Below are positions 9,895 through 17,932 of a stretch of 64,000 nucleotides of DNA, piece by piece. The notes beneath the pieces are model-generated. The model did no database searches. It was not told the origin of the DNA and worked only from the letters and a program-made list of their open reading frames with translations. Position 1 is the stretch's first letter. The number at the start of each line of letters is the position of its first letter. Source of the DNA: Streptomyces sp. Tu6071 (GTDB taxonomy: Bacteria; Actinomycetota; Actinomycetes; Streptomycetales; Streptomycetaceae); contig NZ_CM001165.1 in assembly GCF_000213055.1 (NCBI RefSeq), forward strand, positions 3,328,945 through 3,392,944. The letters run 5' to 3'. The position numbers and the translations under genes are program-made.

Positions 9895-11673
9895 GTGAGC
9901 GAGGCGGAGGACCGGGACGAGGACCGGGGCCACCAGGACGAGCGCCGTGACCGGGACCGGGGCGGTGCGGAGAGCCGCGGCGGCGCGGGCGCGACGGAGG
10001 CCGAGGAAGGCTCCGCGAAGCCCCAGTCCGACGAGGCCCGCAGCGCCTTCTCGCCGCCCTCCGGCGTCGCCGCCGCCACCGCCAGGCCGACGTGGACCGA
10101 GCCGAGGGCGGAGGACGATCCGCAGGTCACCTCGGAGTTCTCCCTCCCCGAGGGCTTCGTCCCGCCCGAGCCCCCCGAGGCCGACACGTCCGCCGCCACC
10201 ACCTCCGCCTTCTCCCTCCCCCACACCTACGACGCCCGTCACGCCCCGCCCGCCTTCACGCCCGCCGAGGGCGTCCCGATCCTGCGCCTGACGAAGGAGG
10301 CCCCGTGGCAGGACCGCATGCGCACGATGCTGCGCATGCCGGTCGCCGAGCGCCCCACCCCCGAGTCGGCGCAGAAGCACGACGCCGAGGAGGGCCCCGC
10401 CGTCCCCCGCGTCCTCGACCTGACGCTCCGCATCGGGGAGCTGCTGCTCGCGGGCGGCGAGGGCGCCGAGGACGTCGAGGCCGCGATGTTCGCCGTCTCG
10501 CGCTCGTACGGGCTCGACCGCGTCGAGCCGAACGTCACCTTCACGCTCCTCAACATCAGCTACCAGCCGAGCCTCGTCGAGGACCCCGTGACCGCCGCGC
10601 GCACCGTGCGGCGGCGCGGCACCGACTACACGCGGCTCTCCGCCGTCTTCCAGCTCGTCGACGACCTCACCTCGCCCGGCACGGACGTGTCGCTCGAAGA
10701 GGCGTACCGGCGGCTCGCGGTGATACGCCGCAACCGGCATCCGTACCCCGGCTGGGCGCTCACGGCGGCGAACGGGCTGCTCGCGGGGAGCGCCTCCGTG
10801 CTCGTCGGTGGTGGCCCGGCCGTCTTCTTCTGCGCGGCGATCGGCGCGATGCTCGGCGACCGGCTCGCGTGGCTCGCCGCCGGGCGCGGGCTGCCGGAGT
10901 TCTACCAGTTCCTCGTCGCCGCGACCCCTCCCGCCGCGATCGGGGTCACCCTCAACCTCGTCCACTCGGACCTGCGCGCCTCCGCCGTCATCACCGGTGG
11001 CCTGTTCGCGCTGCTGCCGGGGCGGGCGCTCGTCGCCGGGGTGCAGGACGGGCTGACCGGCTACTACATCACCGCCGCCGCCCGGCTCCTGGAGGTCCTG
11101 TACTTCTTCGTCGGGATCGTCATCGGGGTGCTCGTCGTGCTGTACGCGGGCGTCCAGTTGCACGCGAGTCTCGACCCGGACGTGACCGGGAACACCGTGA
11201 ACAGGCCGGTCGCGCAGCTCCTCGCCTCGGTCGCGCTGTCCCTCGCCTTCGCGGTGCTGCTCCAGCAGGAGCGCTCGACGGTCATCCCCGTGGCGCTCAA
11301 CGGCGGCGTCGCGTGGCTCGTCTACGGCTCGATGCACTTCACGGGGAAGATCTCGCCGGTCGCCGCGACGGCGGTCGCCGCCGGGCTCGTGGGCCTGTTC
11401 GGGCAGTTGCTCTCGCGCTACCAGTTCGCCTCGTCGCTGCCGTACGTGACGGCGGCGATCGGCCCGCTCCTGCCCGGTTCGGCGACGTACTACGGGCTGC
11501 TCGGCATCGCGCAGAACGACCTGGACGACGGCCTGCTGTCGCTGTCGCGCGCGGTCGCGACGGCGCTCGCGATCGCGATCGGCGTCAACCTGGGCTCGGA
11601 GATCTCGCGGCTCTTCCTGCGCGTGCCCGGCACGATCGCCCGCAAGGGAGCGAAACGGACCCGGGGCTTCTGA
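9895..11673 (+). CDS. Threonine/serine exporter family protein (ThrE-like)
   Basis: Membrane protein of 592 aa. About 130 disordered, acidic/Pro-rich N-terminal residues precede the ThrE domain (about residues 165-420, starting VPRVLDLTLRIGELLLAGGEGAEDVEAA). A second membrane domain reaches the C-terminus, giving roughly ten membrane segments. The family exports threonine and serine in Corynebacterium; the substrate here is inferred only. The GTG at 9895 opens the frame just after GAGGCGACAG. The long N-terminal tail is larger than in the founding member and may be cytoplasmic and regulatory. It stands alone between ppa and the convergent DedA gene. Confidence 0.88.
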   Translation: MSEAEDRDEDRGHQDERRDRDRGGAESRGGAGATEAEEGSAKPQSDEARSAFSPPSGVAAATARPTWTEPRAEDDPQVTSEFSLPEGFVPPEPPEADTSAATTSAFSLPHTYDARHAPPAFTPAEGVPILRLTKEAPWQDRMRTMLRMPVAERPTPESAQKHDAEEGPAVPRVLDLTLRIGELLLAGGEGAEDVEAAMFAVSRSYGLDRVEPNVTFTLLNISYQPSLVEDPVTAARTVRRRGTDYTRLSAVFQLVDDLTSPGTDVSLEEAYRRLAVIRRNRHPYPGWALTAANGLLAGSASVLVGGGPAVFFCAAIGAMLGDRLAWLAAGRGLPEFYQFLVAATPPAAIGVTLNLVHSDLRASAVITGGLFALLPGRALVAGVQDGLTGYYITAAARLLEVLYFFVGIVIGVLVVLYAGVQLHASLDPDVTGNTVNRPVAQLLASVALSLAFAVLLQQERSTVIPVALNGGVAWLVYGSMHFTGKISPVAATAVAAGLVGLFGQLLSRYQFASSLPYVTAAIGPLLPGSATYYGLLGIAQNDLDDGLLSLSRAVATALAIAIGVNLGSEISRLFLRVPGTIARKGAKRTRGF

Positions 11674-11712
11674 CGCCCGCCCCGGGCCCGTGCGCGTGTC
11701 GCGGGAGACCGC

Positions 11713-13089
11713 TCAGCGGCGCCGCTCCTCGTCCGGGTAGCCGTAGCCGCCGCGCGGGGGCCGCTGCTGCCCGTACCCCTGCTCCCCCTCCTGCTCGTAG
11801 GCGGGGAAGGGCTGGGTCGCGTCGGGCTCCTGGTAGCCGCCTTCGGGCCGCTGCGGGGACGTGGGCTGCTGCGGGTACGCCTGGGGCTGCTCACCGTAGG
11901 GCTGCTGCTGCCCGTAGGACTGCGGCTGACCGCCGTAGCCCTGGGGCTGACCGCCGTACGCCTGCTGCTGGCCGTTGTAGGGCTGCTGCTGACCGTTGTA
12001 CGGCTGCTGACCGCCGTACGGGGCCTGCCGGCCGTTGTCGTACGGGGCCGCCTGTGCGCCGTTGTCGTACGGGGCCGCCTGCTGGCCGCCGTAGCCCTGG
12101 GGCTGGTCACCGTGGGCGGGCGGGTACTGCTGCTGCCCGTACTGCTGCGGGTTCCGCGGCGCCTGGTACGGGGCCTGCCGGTCGTACGCGAGGCCCTGCT
12201 GGCCGCCGTAGGTCCCGCCTCCGTAGGGCTGCGGGCCGGTCGGGGGCTGCTGCGCGCCGGTGGGGGGCTGCTGCGGGGCGTAGCCGCCGGGGGCCTGCGG
12301 GTCGCCGTAGGGCTGCCCGTCGTAGGAGGGCTGGGGCTGCTGCGCGGCGTACGGGGCGCTGTTCCACGCGGACTGCGGGGAGCCGCCGGGGTCCTGCGGG
12401 CCCTCGTCGTCGCGGCGGGCGTCCTCGGCGCTCGCGGCGGGGGCGGCGGGGCCGGAGGAGGAGTCCTTGCCGCTCCTGCCGCGCGCCCGCAGGTACTCGA
12501 TCGCGATCGGCACGACGGAGACGAGCACGATCAGGATGAGGATGAACTCGATGTTGTCCTTGACGAAGTCGATCTTCCCGAGCCACGAGCCGAGCAGCGT
12601 CACGCCCGCGCCCCACAGGACGCCGCCGATGATGTTGAAGGTGACGAAGGAGCGGTAGGCCATCCCGCTGACGCCCGCGATGATCGGCGTGAAGGTGCGG
12701 ATGACGGGCACGAAGCGGGCGAGGACGAGCGACTTCGCGCCGTACTTCTCGAAGAACTCGTGCGCCTTCTGCACGTTCTCCTGCTTGAAGATCTTCGAGT
12801 CGGGCCGCTTGAAGAGCGAGGGACCGACCTTCTTGCCGAAGAGGTATCCGGCCTGGTCGCCGAGGATCGCCGCGACGCAGATGATCGCGATGGCCCCGGC
12901 GAGCGGGAAGTCCAGCTGGTTGCTCGTGATGAGCAGCCCGCACGTGAAGAGCAGCGAGTCGCCGGGCAGGAAGAAGCCGATGAGCAGCCCCGACTCGGCG
13001 AAGACGATGAGTGCGAGTCCCCAGATGCCGAAGTTGTCGAGCATGGTGTTGGGATCGAGCCAGCTCGGTCCGAGAGCAAGCGAGTTCAC
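11713..13089 (-). CDS. DedA family membrane protein with Gln/Gly/Tyr-rich tail
   Basis: Residues 1-210 form a typical DedA (VTT-type) domain with the motifs FFLPGDSLLF and RFVPVIRTFTPIIAGV and five to six membrane segments. DedA proteins are linked to membrane homeostasis and lipid-carrier recycling. The remaining 230 or so residues are a low-complexity tail of repeats such as PYNGQQ, YGGQPQ and PYGD, with almost no hydrophobic residues. Typical DedA proteins are about 200-220 aa, so the tail doubles the length to 458 aa. I chose GTG 13089 (MNSLALGPSWLDPNTM), preceded by CAGGAG. It is convergent with the ThrE-like gene. Confidence 0.9.
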   Translation of the reverse strand: MNSLALGPSWLDPNTMLDNFGIWGLALIVFAESGLLIGFFLPGDSLLFTCGLLITSNQLDFPLAGAIAIICVAAILGDQAGYLFGKKVGPSLFKRPDSKIFKQENVQKAHEFFEKYGAKSLVLARFVPVIRTFTPIIAGVSGMAYRSFVTFNIIGGVLWGAGVTLLGSWLGKIDFVKDNIEFILILIVLVSVVPIAIEYLRARGRSGKDSSSGPAAPAASAEDARRDDEGPQDPGGSPQSAWNSAPYAAQQPQPSYDGQPYGDPQAPGGYAPQQPPTGAQQPPTGPQPYGGGTYGGQQGLAYDRQAPYQAPRNPQQYGQQQYPPAHGDQPQGYGGQQAAPYDNGAQAAPYDNGRQAPYGGQQPYNGQQQPYNGQQQAYGGQPQGYGGQPQSYGQQQPYGEQPQAYPQQPTSPQRPEGGYQEPDATQPFPAYEQEGEQGYGQQRPPRGGYGYPDEERRR

Positions 13090-13407
13090 GACGTTCGGGC
13101 TCCTGGGGGTCCTGGCCGGCGGGGGGACGACCGTTCGGCGGAGGGATGGCGGGGATCGTTTTGCCGCCGGGGGAAAGTCATGCGGTAGCAAAGCTACCAA
13201 CGAGGCCCGCCCCACCCGCGTTCCCGGCCCGCGCACGGCCGGTCCCCCGGGGGCCGCCGCGCCGCACGGGCCCGCGACGCGCGGACGGCCGCCGCCGGTG
13301 GCGGCGCGCGCCTGCCCTGGCCGACGCGCGCGAGCGCCGGGGCGGTTCCGCGCCCGGCGCTAGGGTGCCGCACGTCACGAAGGACCCGGCGCCCGTAACG
13401 TACCGGC

Positions 13408-14700
13408 ATGCCCGGATTCGCCCCCGTCCTGACGCCCACCGCCCGCCGCCTCGCCCCGCTCACGCTCCCCGCGCTCGTCACCGGCGTGCTCGCCGCGTGC
13501 GTGCTGCTCGGGGTGAGCTGGGTGGCGGAGCGGCTCCAGGGGGTGTGGTGGGGGACCGTGCCGGAGGCGCTGGGGGTGGGGCGGTACGCGGCCGGGTGGG
13601 TGGTGCTCGTGCTGACCTGCACGGGGGTCCTCACGGGCCTCGTTGTGCGGTACGTGCCGGGGCACGCCGGGCCCGATCCGGCGACGACCGGGCTCGTGGA
13701 CGCCCCGCTGCCGCTCGCCGTGCTGCCCGGACTCCTCCTCGCGACGGTGCTCTCGCTCGCGGGCGGCGTGAGCCTCGGGCCCGAGAACCCGATCACGGCG
13801 GTCAACGTGGCGCTCGTGTACGCGGCGGGACGCAGGCTGTCGCCCCGCGTGCCGGGCGAGCTGTGGACGGGGCTCGCGGCGGCCGGGACGATCGGGGCGC
13901 TCTTCGGGACGCCGGTCGCGGCGGCCCTCGTCCTCACCGAGATGCTCACGGAGCGGCCGGGCCCCGCCCTGTGGGACCGGCTGTACGCGCCGCTGCTCGC
14001 GGGCGCGGCGGGCGCGCTCACGATGACGCTCGTCGCGGAGCCGAGCTTCGACCTCGCGCTGCCCCCGTACGGCGGGGCGCGCTGGGCGCACCTGCTCCCC
14101 GCCCTGCTGATCTGCCTGGCGGGCGCGGTGCTCGGGCTGTGCGCGGTCGCGGCGTTCCCGTACGCGCACGGGGCCTTCGCGCGGCTCGGGCACCCGGTCC
14201 TGGTGTGCGGCGCGGGCGGGCTCGTGCTCGGGGGGCTCGGGGTGCTCGGCGGGCACTTGACGCTCTTCAAGGGGCTCGACGAGGTCAAGGAACTGAGCGC
14301 GCACCCGGGGCACTGGTCGGCGGGGGCGCTCGTGGGGATGGCGGTCGTGAGGACGGCGGCGCTGGTCGTGGCGGCGTCCTCGGGGTTCCGGGGCGGGCGG
14401 ATCTTCCCGGCCGTGTTCGTGGGGGTGGCGCTGGGGCTGAGCGCGCATCAGCTCTTCCCGGGCGCGGCCCCGGAGGCTCCGGCGGTGGCGTGCGGGGTGC
14501 TGGGGGTGCTGCTCGCGGTGACGCGGCAGGGGTGGCTGAGCCTCTTCACGGCGGCGGTGCTCGTCGCGGACACGGCGGTGCTGCCGCTGCTGTGCCTCGC
14601 GGCGCTCCCCGCGTGGCTGCTCGTGACGGGGAGGCCGCCGATGCGGCTCGGCGGCCCCGGGCCCGTACCGGAGGAGCGCGGCACAGCTCCCGTCGCGTAG
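13408..14700 (+). CDS. ClC-family chloride channel/antiporter
   Basis: Polytopic membrane protein of 430 aa. The segment SLGPENPITAVN matches the GxExP selectivity/gating motif, keeping the external gating Glu. ALVLTEM corresponds to the internal Glu region that marks proton-coupled exchangers, and GFRGGRIFPAVFVG matches the third ClC signature. It is therefore more likely a Cl-/H+ antiporter than a pure channel; that is inference. The gene is 73 bp upstream of glutamate decarboxylase on the same strand, suggesting an acid-response unit. It starts at ATG 13408, with a leaderless or weak ribosome-binding site. Confidence 0.9.
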   Translation: MPGFAPVLTPTARRLAPLTLPALVTGVLAACVLLGVSWVAERLQGVWWGTVPEALGVGRYAAGWVVLVLTCTGVLTGLVVRYVPGHAGPDPATTGLVDAPLPLAVLPGLLLATVLSLAGGVSLGPENPITAVNVALVYAAGRRLSPRVPGELWTGLAAAGTIGALFGTPVAAALVLTEMLTERPGPALWDRLYAPLLAGAAGALTMTLVAEPSFDLALPPYGGARWAHLLPALLICLAGAVLGLCAVAAFPYAHGAFARLGHPVLVCGAGGLVLGGLGVLGGHLTLFKGLDEVKELSAHPGHWSAGALVGMAVVRTAALVVAASSGFRGGRIFPAVFVGVALGLSAHQLFPGAAPEAPAVACGVLGVLLAVTRQGWLSLFTAAVLVADTAVLPLLCLAALPAWLLVTGRPPMRLGGPGPVPEERGTAPVA

Positions 14701-14773
14701 CCGCTTGCCCCGTTTTCGTACGGAATCCGCCTACGCTGCCCGCGACACGAGCCCCGCACCCTGAGGGAGCGCC

Positions 14774-16186
14774 ATGCTGCACCACCCGCCCGAGGACGCG
14801 CGGGAGCGCGACAAGCCGCTCGCCGTGAACCCCTTCTTCGGCGAGGCCGACCCGCTCGACGGGATGCGGGAGGCGCCGCCCCGGCACCGGCTGCCGCGCG
14901 AGCCGATGGCCCCGCATCCGGCGTACCAGCTCGTGCACGACGAGCTGATGCTCGACGGGAACGCGCGGCTCAACCTCGCCACGTTCGTCACGACGTGGAT
15001 GGAGCCGCAGGCGGGGGTGCTCATGAGCGAGTGCCTCGACAAGAACATGATCGACAAGGACGAGTACCCGCGTACGGCGGAGCTGGAGCGGCGCTGCGTC
15101 GCGATGCTCGCCGACCTGTGGCACGCCCCGGACGCGCGGGACGCGATGGGGTGTTCGACGACGGGGTCCAGCGAGGCGTGCATGCTCGCCGGGATGGCGC
15201 TCAAGCGGCGGTGGACGAGGAAGAACAAGGACCGCTATCCGGGCGGCGCGCGGCCGAACCTCGTGATGGGGATCAACGTGCAGGTGTGCTGGGAGAAGTT
15301 CTGCGACTTCTGGGAGGTGGAGGCGCGGCAGGTGCCGATGGAGGGCGAGCGGTACCACCTCTCGCCCGAGGCGGCCGTGGAGCTGTGCGACGAGAACACG
15401 ATCGGCGTCGTCGGCATCCTCGGCTCGACGTTCGACGGTTCCTACGAGCCGATCGCCGACCTGTGCGCGGCGCTCGACGCGCTCCAGGAGCGGACCGGGC
15501 TCGACATCCCGGTGCACGTGGACGGGGCCTCGGGCGGGATGATCGCGCCGTTCCTCGACCCGGACCTCGTGTGGGACTTCCGGCTGCCGCGCGTCGCCTC
15601 GATCAACACCTCGGGGCACAAGTACGGGCTCGTGTACCCGGGCGTGGGCTGGGCGCTGTGGCGGGACAAGGCGGCGCTGCCCGAGGAGCTGGTCTTCCGC
15701 GTCAACTACCTGGGTGGCGAACTGCCCACGTTCGCGCTGAACTTCTCCCGGCCGGGCGCGCAAGTCGTCGCGCAGTACTACACGTTCCTGCGGCTCGGCT
15801 TCGAGGGGTACCGGGCGGTGCAGCAGTCGAGCAGGGACGTGGCGCGCGGACTGGCCGAACGCATCGAGGCGATGGGCGACTTCAGGATGCTGACGCGCGG
15901 CGACGAACTCCCGGTCCTGGCCTTCACGACGACGCCCGACGTCACCGCGTACGACGTCTTCGACGTCTCCCGGCGCCTGCGCGAACGCGGCTGGCTCGTC
16001 CCCGCGTACACCTTCCCGAAGAACCGCGAGGACCTGTCGGTCCTGCGCATCGTCTGCCGCAACGGCTTCTCCTCCGACCTGGCGGACCTCCTCCTGGGCG
16101 ACCTGGAGGACCTCCTCCCCCAACTCCGCGCTCAGCCGCACCCGGTGACGCACAGCAGGGAACGGGCGACGGCGTTCCACCACTGA
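14774..16186 (+). CDS. gadB: Glutamate decarboxylase (PLP-dependent)
   Basis: Decarboxylates glutamate to GABA and consumes a cytoplasmic proton. The 470-aa protein has the family N-terminal block FVTTWMEPQA, the PLP contact block HVDGASGGMIAPF and the Schiff-base lysine in INTSGHKYGLVYPG, close to the E. coli GadB/plant GAD family. It starts at ATG 14774 with GAGGGAG a few bases upstream. The preceding ClC gene fits the scheme in which a chloride exchanger balances charge during proton-consuming decarboxylation. No GABA/glutamate antiporter gene is nearby, so the role could instead be GABA metabolism. Confidence 0.95.
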   Translation: MLHHPPEDARERDKPLAVNPFFGEADPLDGMREAPPRHRLPREPMAPHPAYQLVHDELMLDGNARLNLATFVTTWMEPQAGVLMSECLDKNMIDKDEYPRTAELERRCVAMLADLWHAPDARDAMGCSTTGSSEACMLAGMALKRRWTRKNKDRYPGGARPNLVMGINVQVCWEKFCDFWEVEARQVPMEGERYHLSPEAAVELCDENTIGVVGILGSTFDGSYEPIADLCAALDALQERTGLDIPVHVDGASGGMIAPFLDPDLVWDFRLPRVASINTSGHKYGLVYPGVGWALWRDKAALPEELVFRVNYLGGELPTFALNFSRPGAQVVAQYYTFLRLGFEGYRAVQQSSRDVARGLAERIEAMGDFRMLTRGDELPVLAFTTTPDVTAYDVFDVSRRLRERGWLVPAYTFPKNREDLSVLRIVCRNGFSSDLADLLLGDLEDLLPQLRAQPHPVTHSRERATAFHH

Positions 16187-16205
16187 GGGGGCGGGGCGGG
16201 CCCTG

Positions 16206-17054
16206 CTATTCCCGCGCGCCGAGCGCCCGCGCGACGTCCTCCGCCGGGGGCCGGTGGCCCGCTCCCGGGACGAGGACGGCCGTGGCGCGCGGAGCCGCCC
16301 CCGCGAAGGCGCGGGCGCTCGCCGCGACGGGCACGAGCGGGTCGTCCGCGCCGTAGAGCGCGGTGTGGGGGCAGCGCAGGCGCGCGGCGTCGGGCAGCGG
16401 GTCGTGTTCCTGCTTCCGTACGAGGAAGGCCCAGGTCCGCGCGTCCACTCCCGCCCAGAACGGGTCGAGCTCCGCGGGGCGGCCCGCCCGCGCGAGCAGT
16501 TCGTCCGCCGCCGCGAAGCCCACGCCCGCGCGTCCGGCGGCGATCAGCCGGTCGTACAGGCCGAGGACCTCCGGGGCCGCGCCGCGCACGGCGAGAGCGT
16601 GGCGCTCCTGGGCCGCGGGGGTCACCGCGGGGCAGCCGCTCGTGACGAGCCTCTCGGGACCGCCCCGCGCGGCGGCCCGCAGTGCCACCCAGCCGCCCTC
16701 GCTGTGCCCGAAGAGCCGTACGGCCGCCGGGTCCACGCCCGGTTCCGCGCGGAGCCGGGCGAGCGCGGCCGTCGCGTCCTCGGCGAGTTCCGCCAGTCCT
16801 CCCGCGCGCCAGTCCCCGCCGGAGGCCCCGACCCCCCGCTTGTCGTACGAGAGGACGGCGAACCCGGCGGCGAGGAGGCGGGCGCGCAGGGGCGGGAAGT
16901 ACGTGCCGTTGTCGCGATCGGTGGGGCCGGAACCCCCGACGAGCACGACGCCCGCCCGGCCCGCGCCGGACGGGGCGGGTCCGCCGGGCAGGGCGAGCAG
17001 TCCGGCCAAGTGCGTCGCACCGCTCGCGAACGTGATCTCGCGCGAGGTCGTCAT
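16206..17054 (-). CDS. Alpha/beta hydrolase (S9/dienelactone hydrolase-like)
   Basis: Cytoplasmic hydrolase of about 282 aa. The nucleophile elbow GHSEGGW, an oxyanion-type segment VVLVGGSGPTDRDN and the late His in PGAGHRPPAE are all visible, as is the strand-turn SYDKRGVGASGG. This layout is typical of acyl esterases and peptidase-like hydrolases acting on small substrates; the actual substrate cannot be told. I prefer ATG 17054 (MTTSREITF). An in-frame TTG at 17081 would add nine residues. It is convergent with gadB, with only about 20 bp between the ends. Confidence 0.85.
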   Translation of the reverse strand: MTTSREITFASGATHLAGLLALPGGPAPSGAGRAGVVLVGGSGPTDRDNGTYFPPLRARLLAAGFAVLSYDKRGVGASGGDWRAGGLAELAEDATAALARLRAEPGVDPAAVRLFGHSEGGWVALRAAARGGPERLVTSGCPAVTPAAQERHALAVRGAAPEVLGLYDRLIAAGRAGVGFAAADELLARAGRPAELDPFWAGVDARTWAFLVRKQEHDPLPDAARLRCPHTALYGADDPLVPVAASARAFAGAAPRATAVLVPGAGHRPPAEDVARALGARE

Positions 17055-17145
17055 CTCCCCCGCCTGCCCCGTCCCCGCCAAGGCACCCGGCCCCGCGCGC
17101 CGTCCCGCCCGCGCGGGCCCGCGCCCTCGCGCCTCCCCTCCGCCC

Positions 17146-17229
17146 AGCCGTCCCGCGCGTCCGGCGTCCGCTCAGCCGTCCCGCGCGTCCGGCGTCCGCT
17201 CAGCCGTCCCGCGCGTCCGGCGTCCGCTC
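17146..17229. repeat. Three perfect 28-bp tandem repeats
   Basis: A 28-bp unit beginning AGCCGTCCCGCGCGTCC is repeated three times without change at 17146, 17174 and 17202. The last copy runs into the stop codon of the DinB gene (TCA at 17228-17230), and a further degenerate copy continues into its last codons. The perfect identity suggests recent expansion. Confidence 0.9.
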
Positions 17230-17761
17230 AGCCCTCCCGTGCCACCAGTGCGAACGCCGTCTCGCCGTCCAGTTGCTCGCGGAGGATGTCGGCGTGGCCC
17301 GCGTGGCGGGCGGTCTCGCGGATGAGGTGGAGGAGGAGCCAGCGCAGCGAGACGGCCTCGGCGTCGGGGAACCAGGGGGCCTCCGGGAGCGGGAAGGTCT
17401 CGTCGAGGCTCGGGCGCGACCTGATCCACTCCTCGGTCTCGCGCGCGACCTTCTCGGCGTAGGCGCGGGCGCCCTCCAGGGTCTCGCCGTCGAGGAGGGC
17501 GTGGCTCTCGTGCCAGTTCTCGGGAGTGCGGACGGTGTCGGGTGCGGTGCCCCGGGCGCGGGCGAGCCAGCCCTGTTCGGTCTCGGCGGTGTGCTTGAGG
17601 AGGCCGCCGAGGCTCAGTTCGCTCGCGCAGGGCCGCTGCCGGGCCTGCTCCTCGGTGAGCCCGAGCGTGGCCCTGCGGATGCCGCCGCGCTGCTCGTCCA
17701 GGAAGGCGAGCAGCGCGCCCGCCTCGTCGCCGGGACGCTCGGGACCGACGTGCTTGACCAT
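17228..17761 (-). CDS. DinB family protein (mycothiol-dependent transferase-like)
   Basis: Four-helix metal-binding protein of 177 aa. The three metal-binding His positions are recognisable in LLKHTAETEQGWL and LLHLIRETARHAGHADILRE. In actinobacteria such DinB/DUF664 proteins include mycothiol S-transferases and maleylpyruvate isomerase relatives, so a thiol-dependent detoxification role is likely but not proven. It starts at ATG 17761 with AGAGGAG upstream. Its stop codon lies in the 28-bp tandem repeat array. It is followed on the same strand by the hydrolase gene after a gap of about 170 bp. Confidence 0.85.
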   Translation of the reverse strand: MVKHVGPERPGDEAGALLAFLDEQRGGIRRATLGLTEEQARQRPCASELSLGGLLKHTAETEQGWLARARGTAPDTVRTPENWHESHALLDGETLEGARAYAEKVARETEEWIRSRPSLDETFPLPEAPWFPDAEAVSLRWLLLHLIRETARHAGHADILREQLDGETAFALVAREG

Positions 17762-17932
17762 GGGTTCTCCTCTTCGGTAGGCCTGGGGGCCGGTAAGAGG
17801 AAGGTAGGGGCGATCGCGGACGGGTTCGGTCCGCCACCCGGGAACACGCCGCGCGGGACGCGAGGACGGCCCGCCCGCCCCGTCACCGGAGCAGGCGCCG
17901 GCCGGCCCCGCGTCCGCCGGCCGCCCGTCCGC

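Noticed and set aside
9277..11337. Minus-strand frame of 686 codons opposite ppa and the ThrE-like gene
   Set aside because: Composition is Arg/Gly/Val-rich, without domains, antisense to two well-supported genes.
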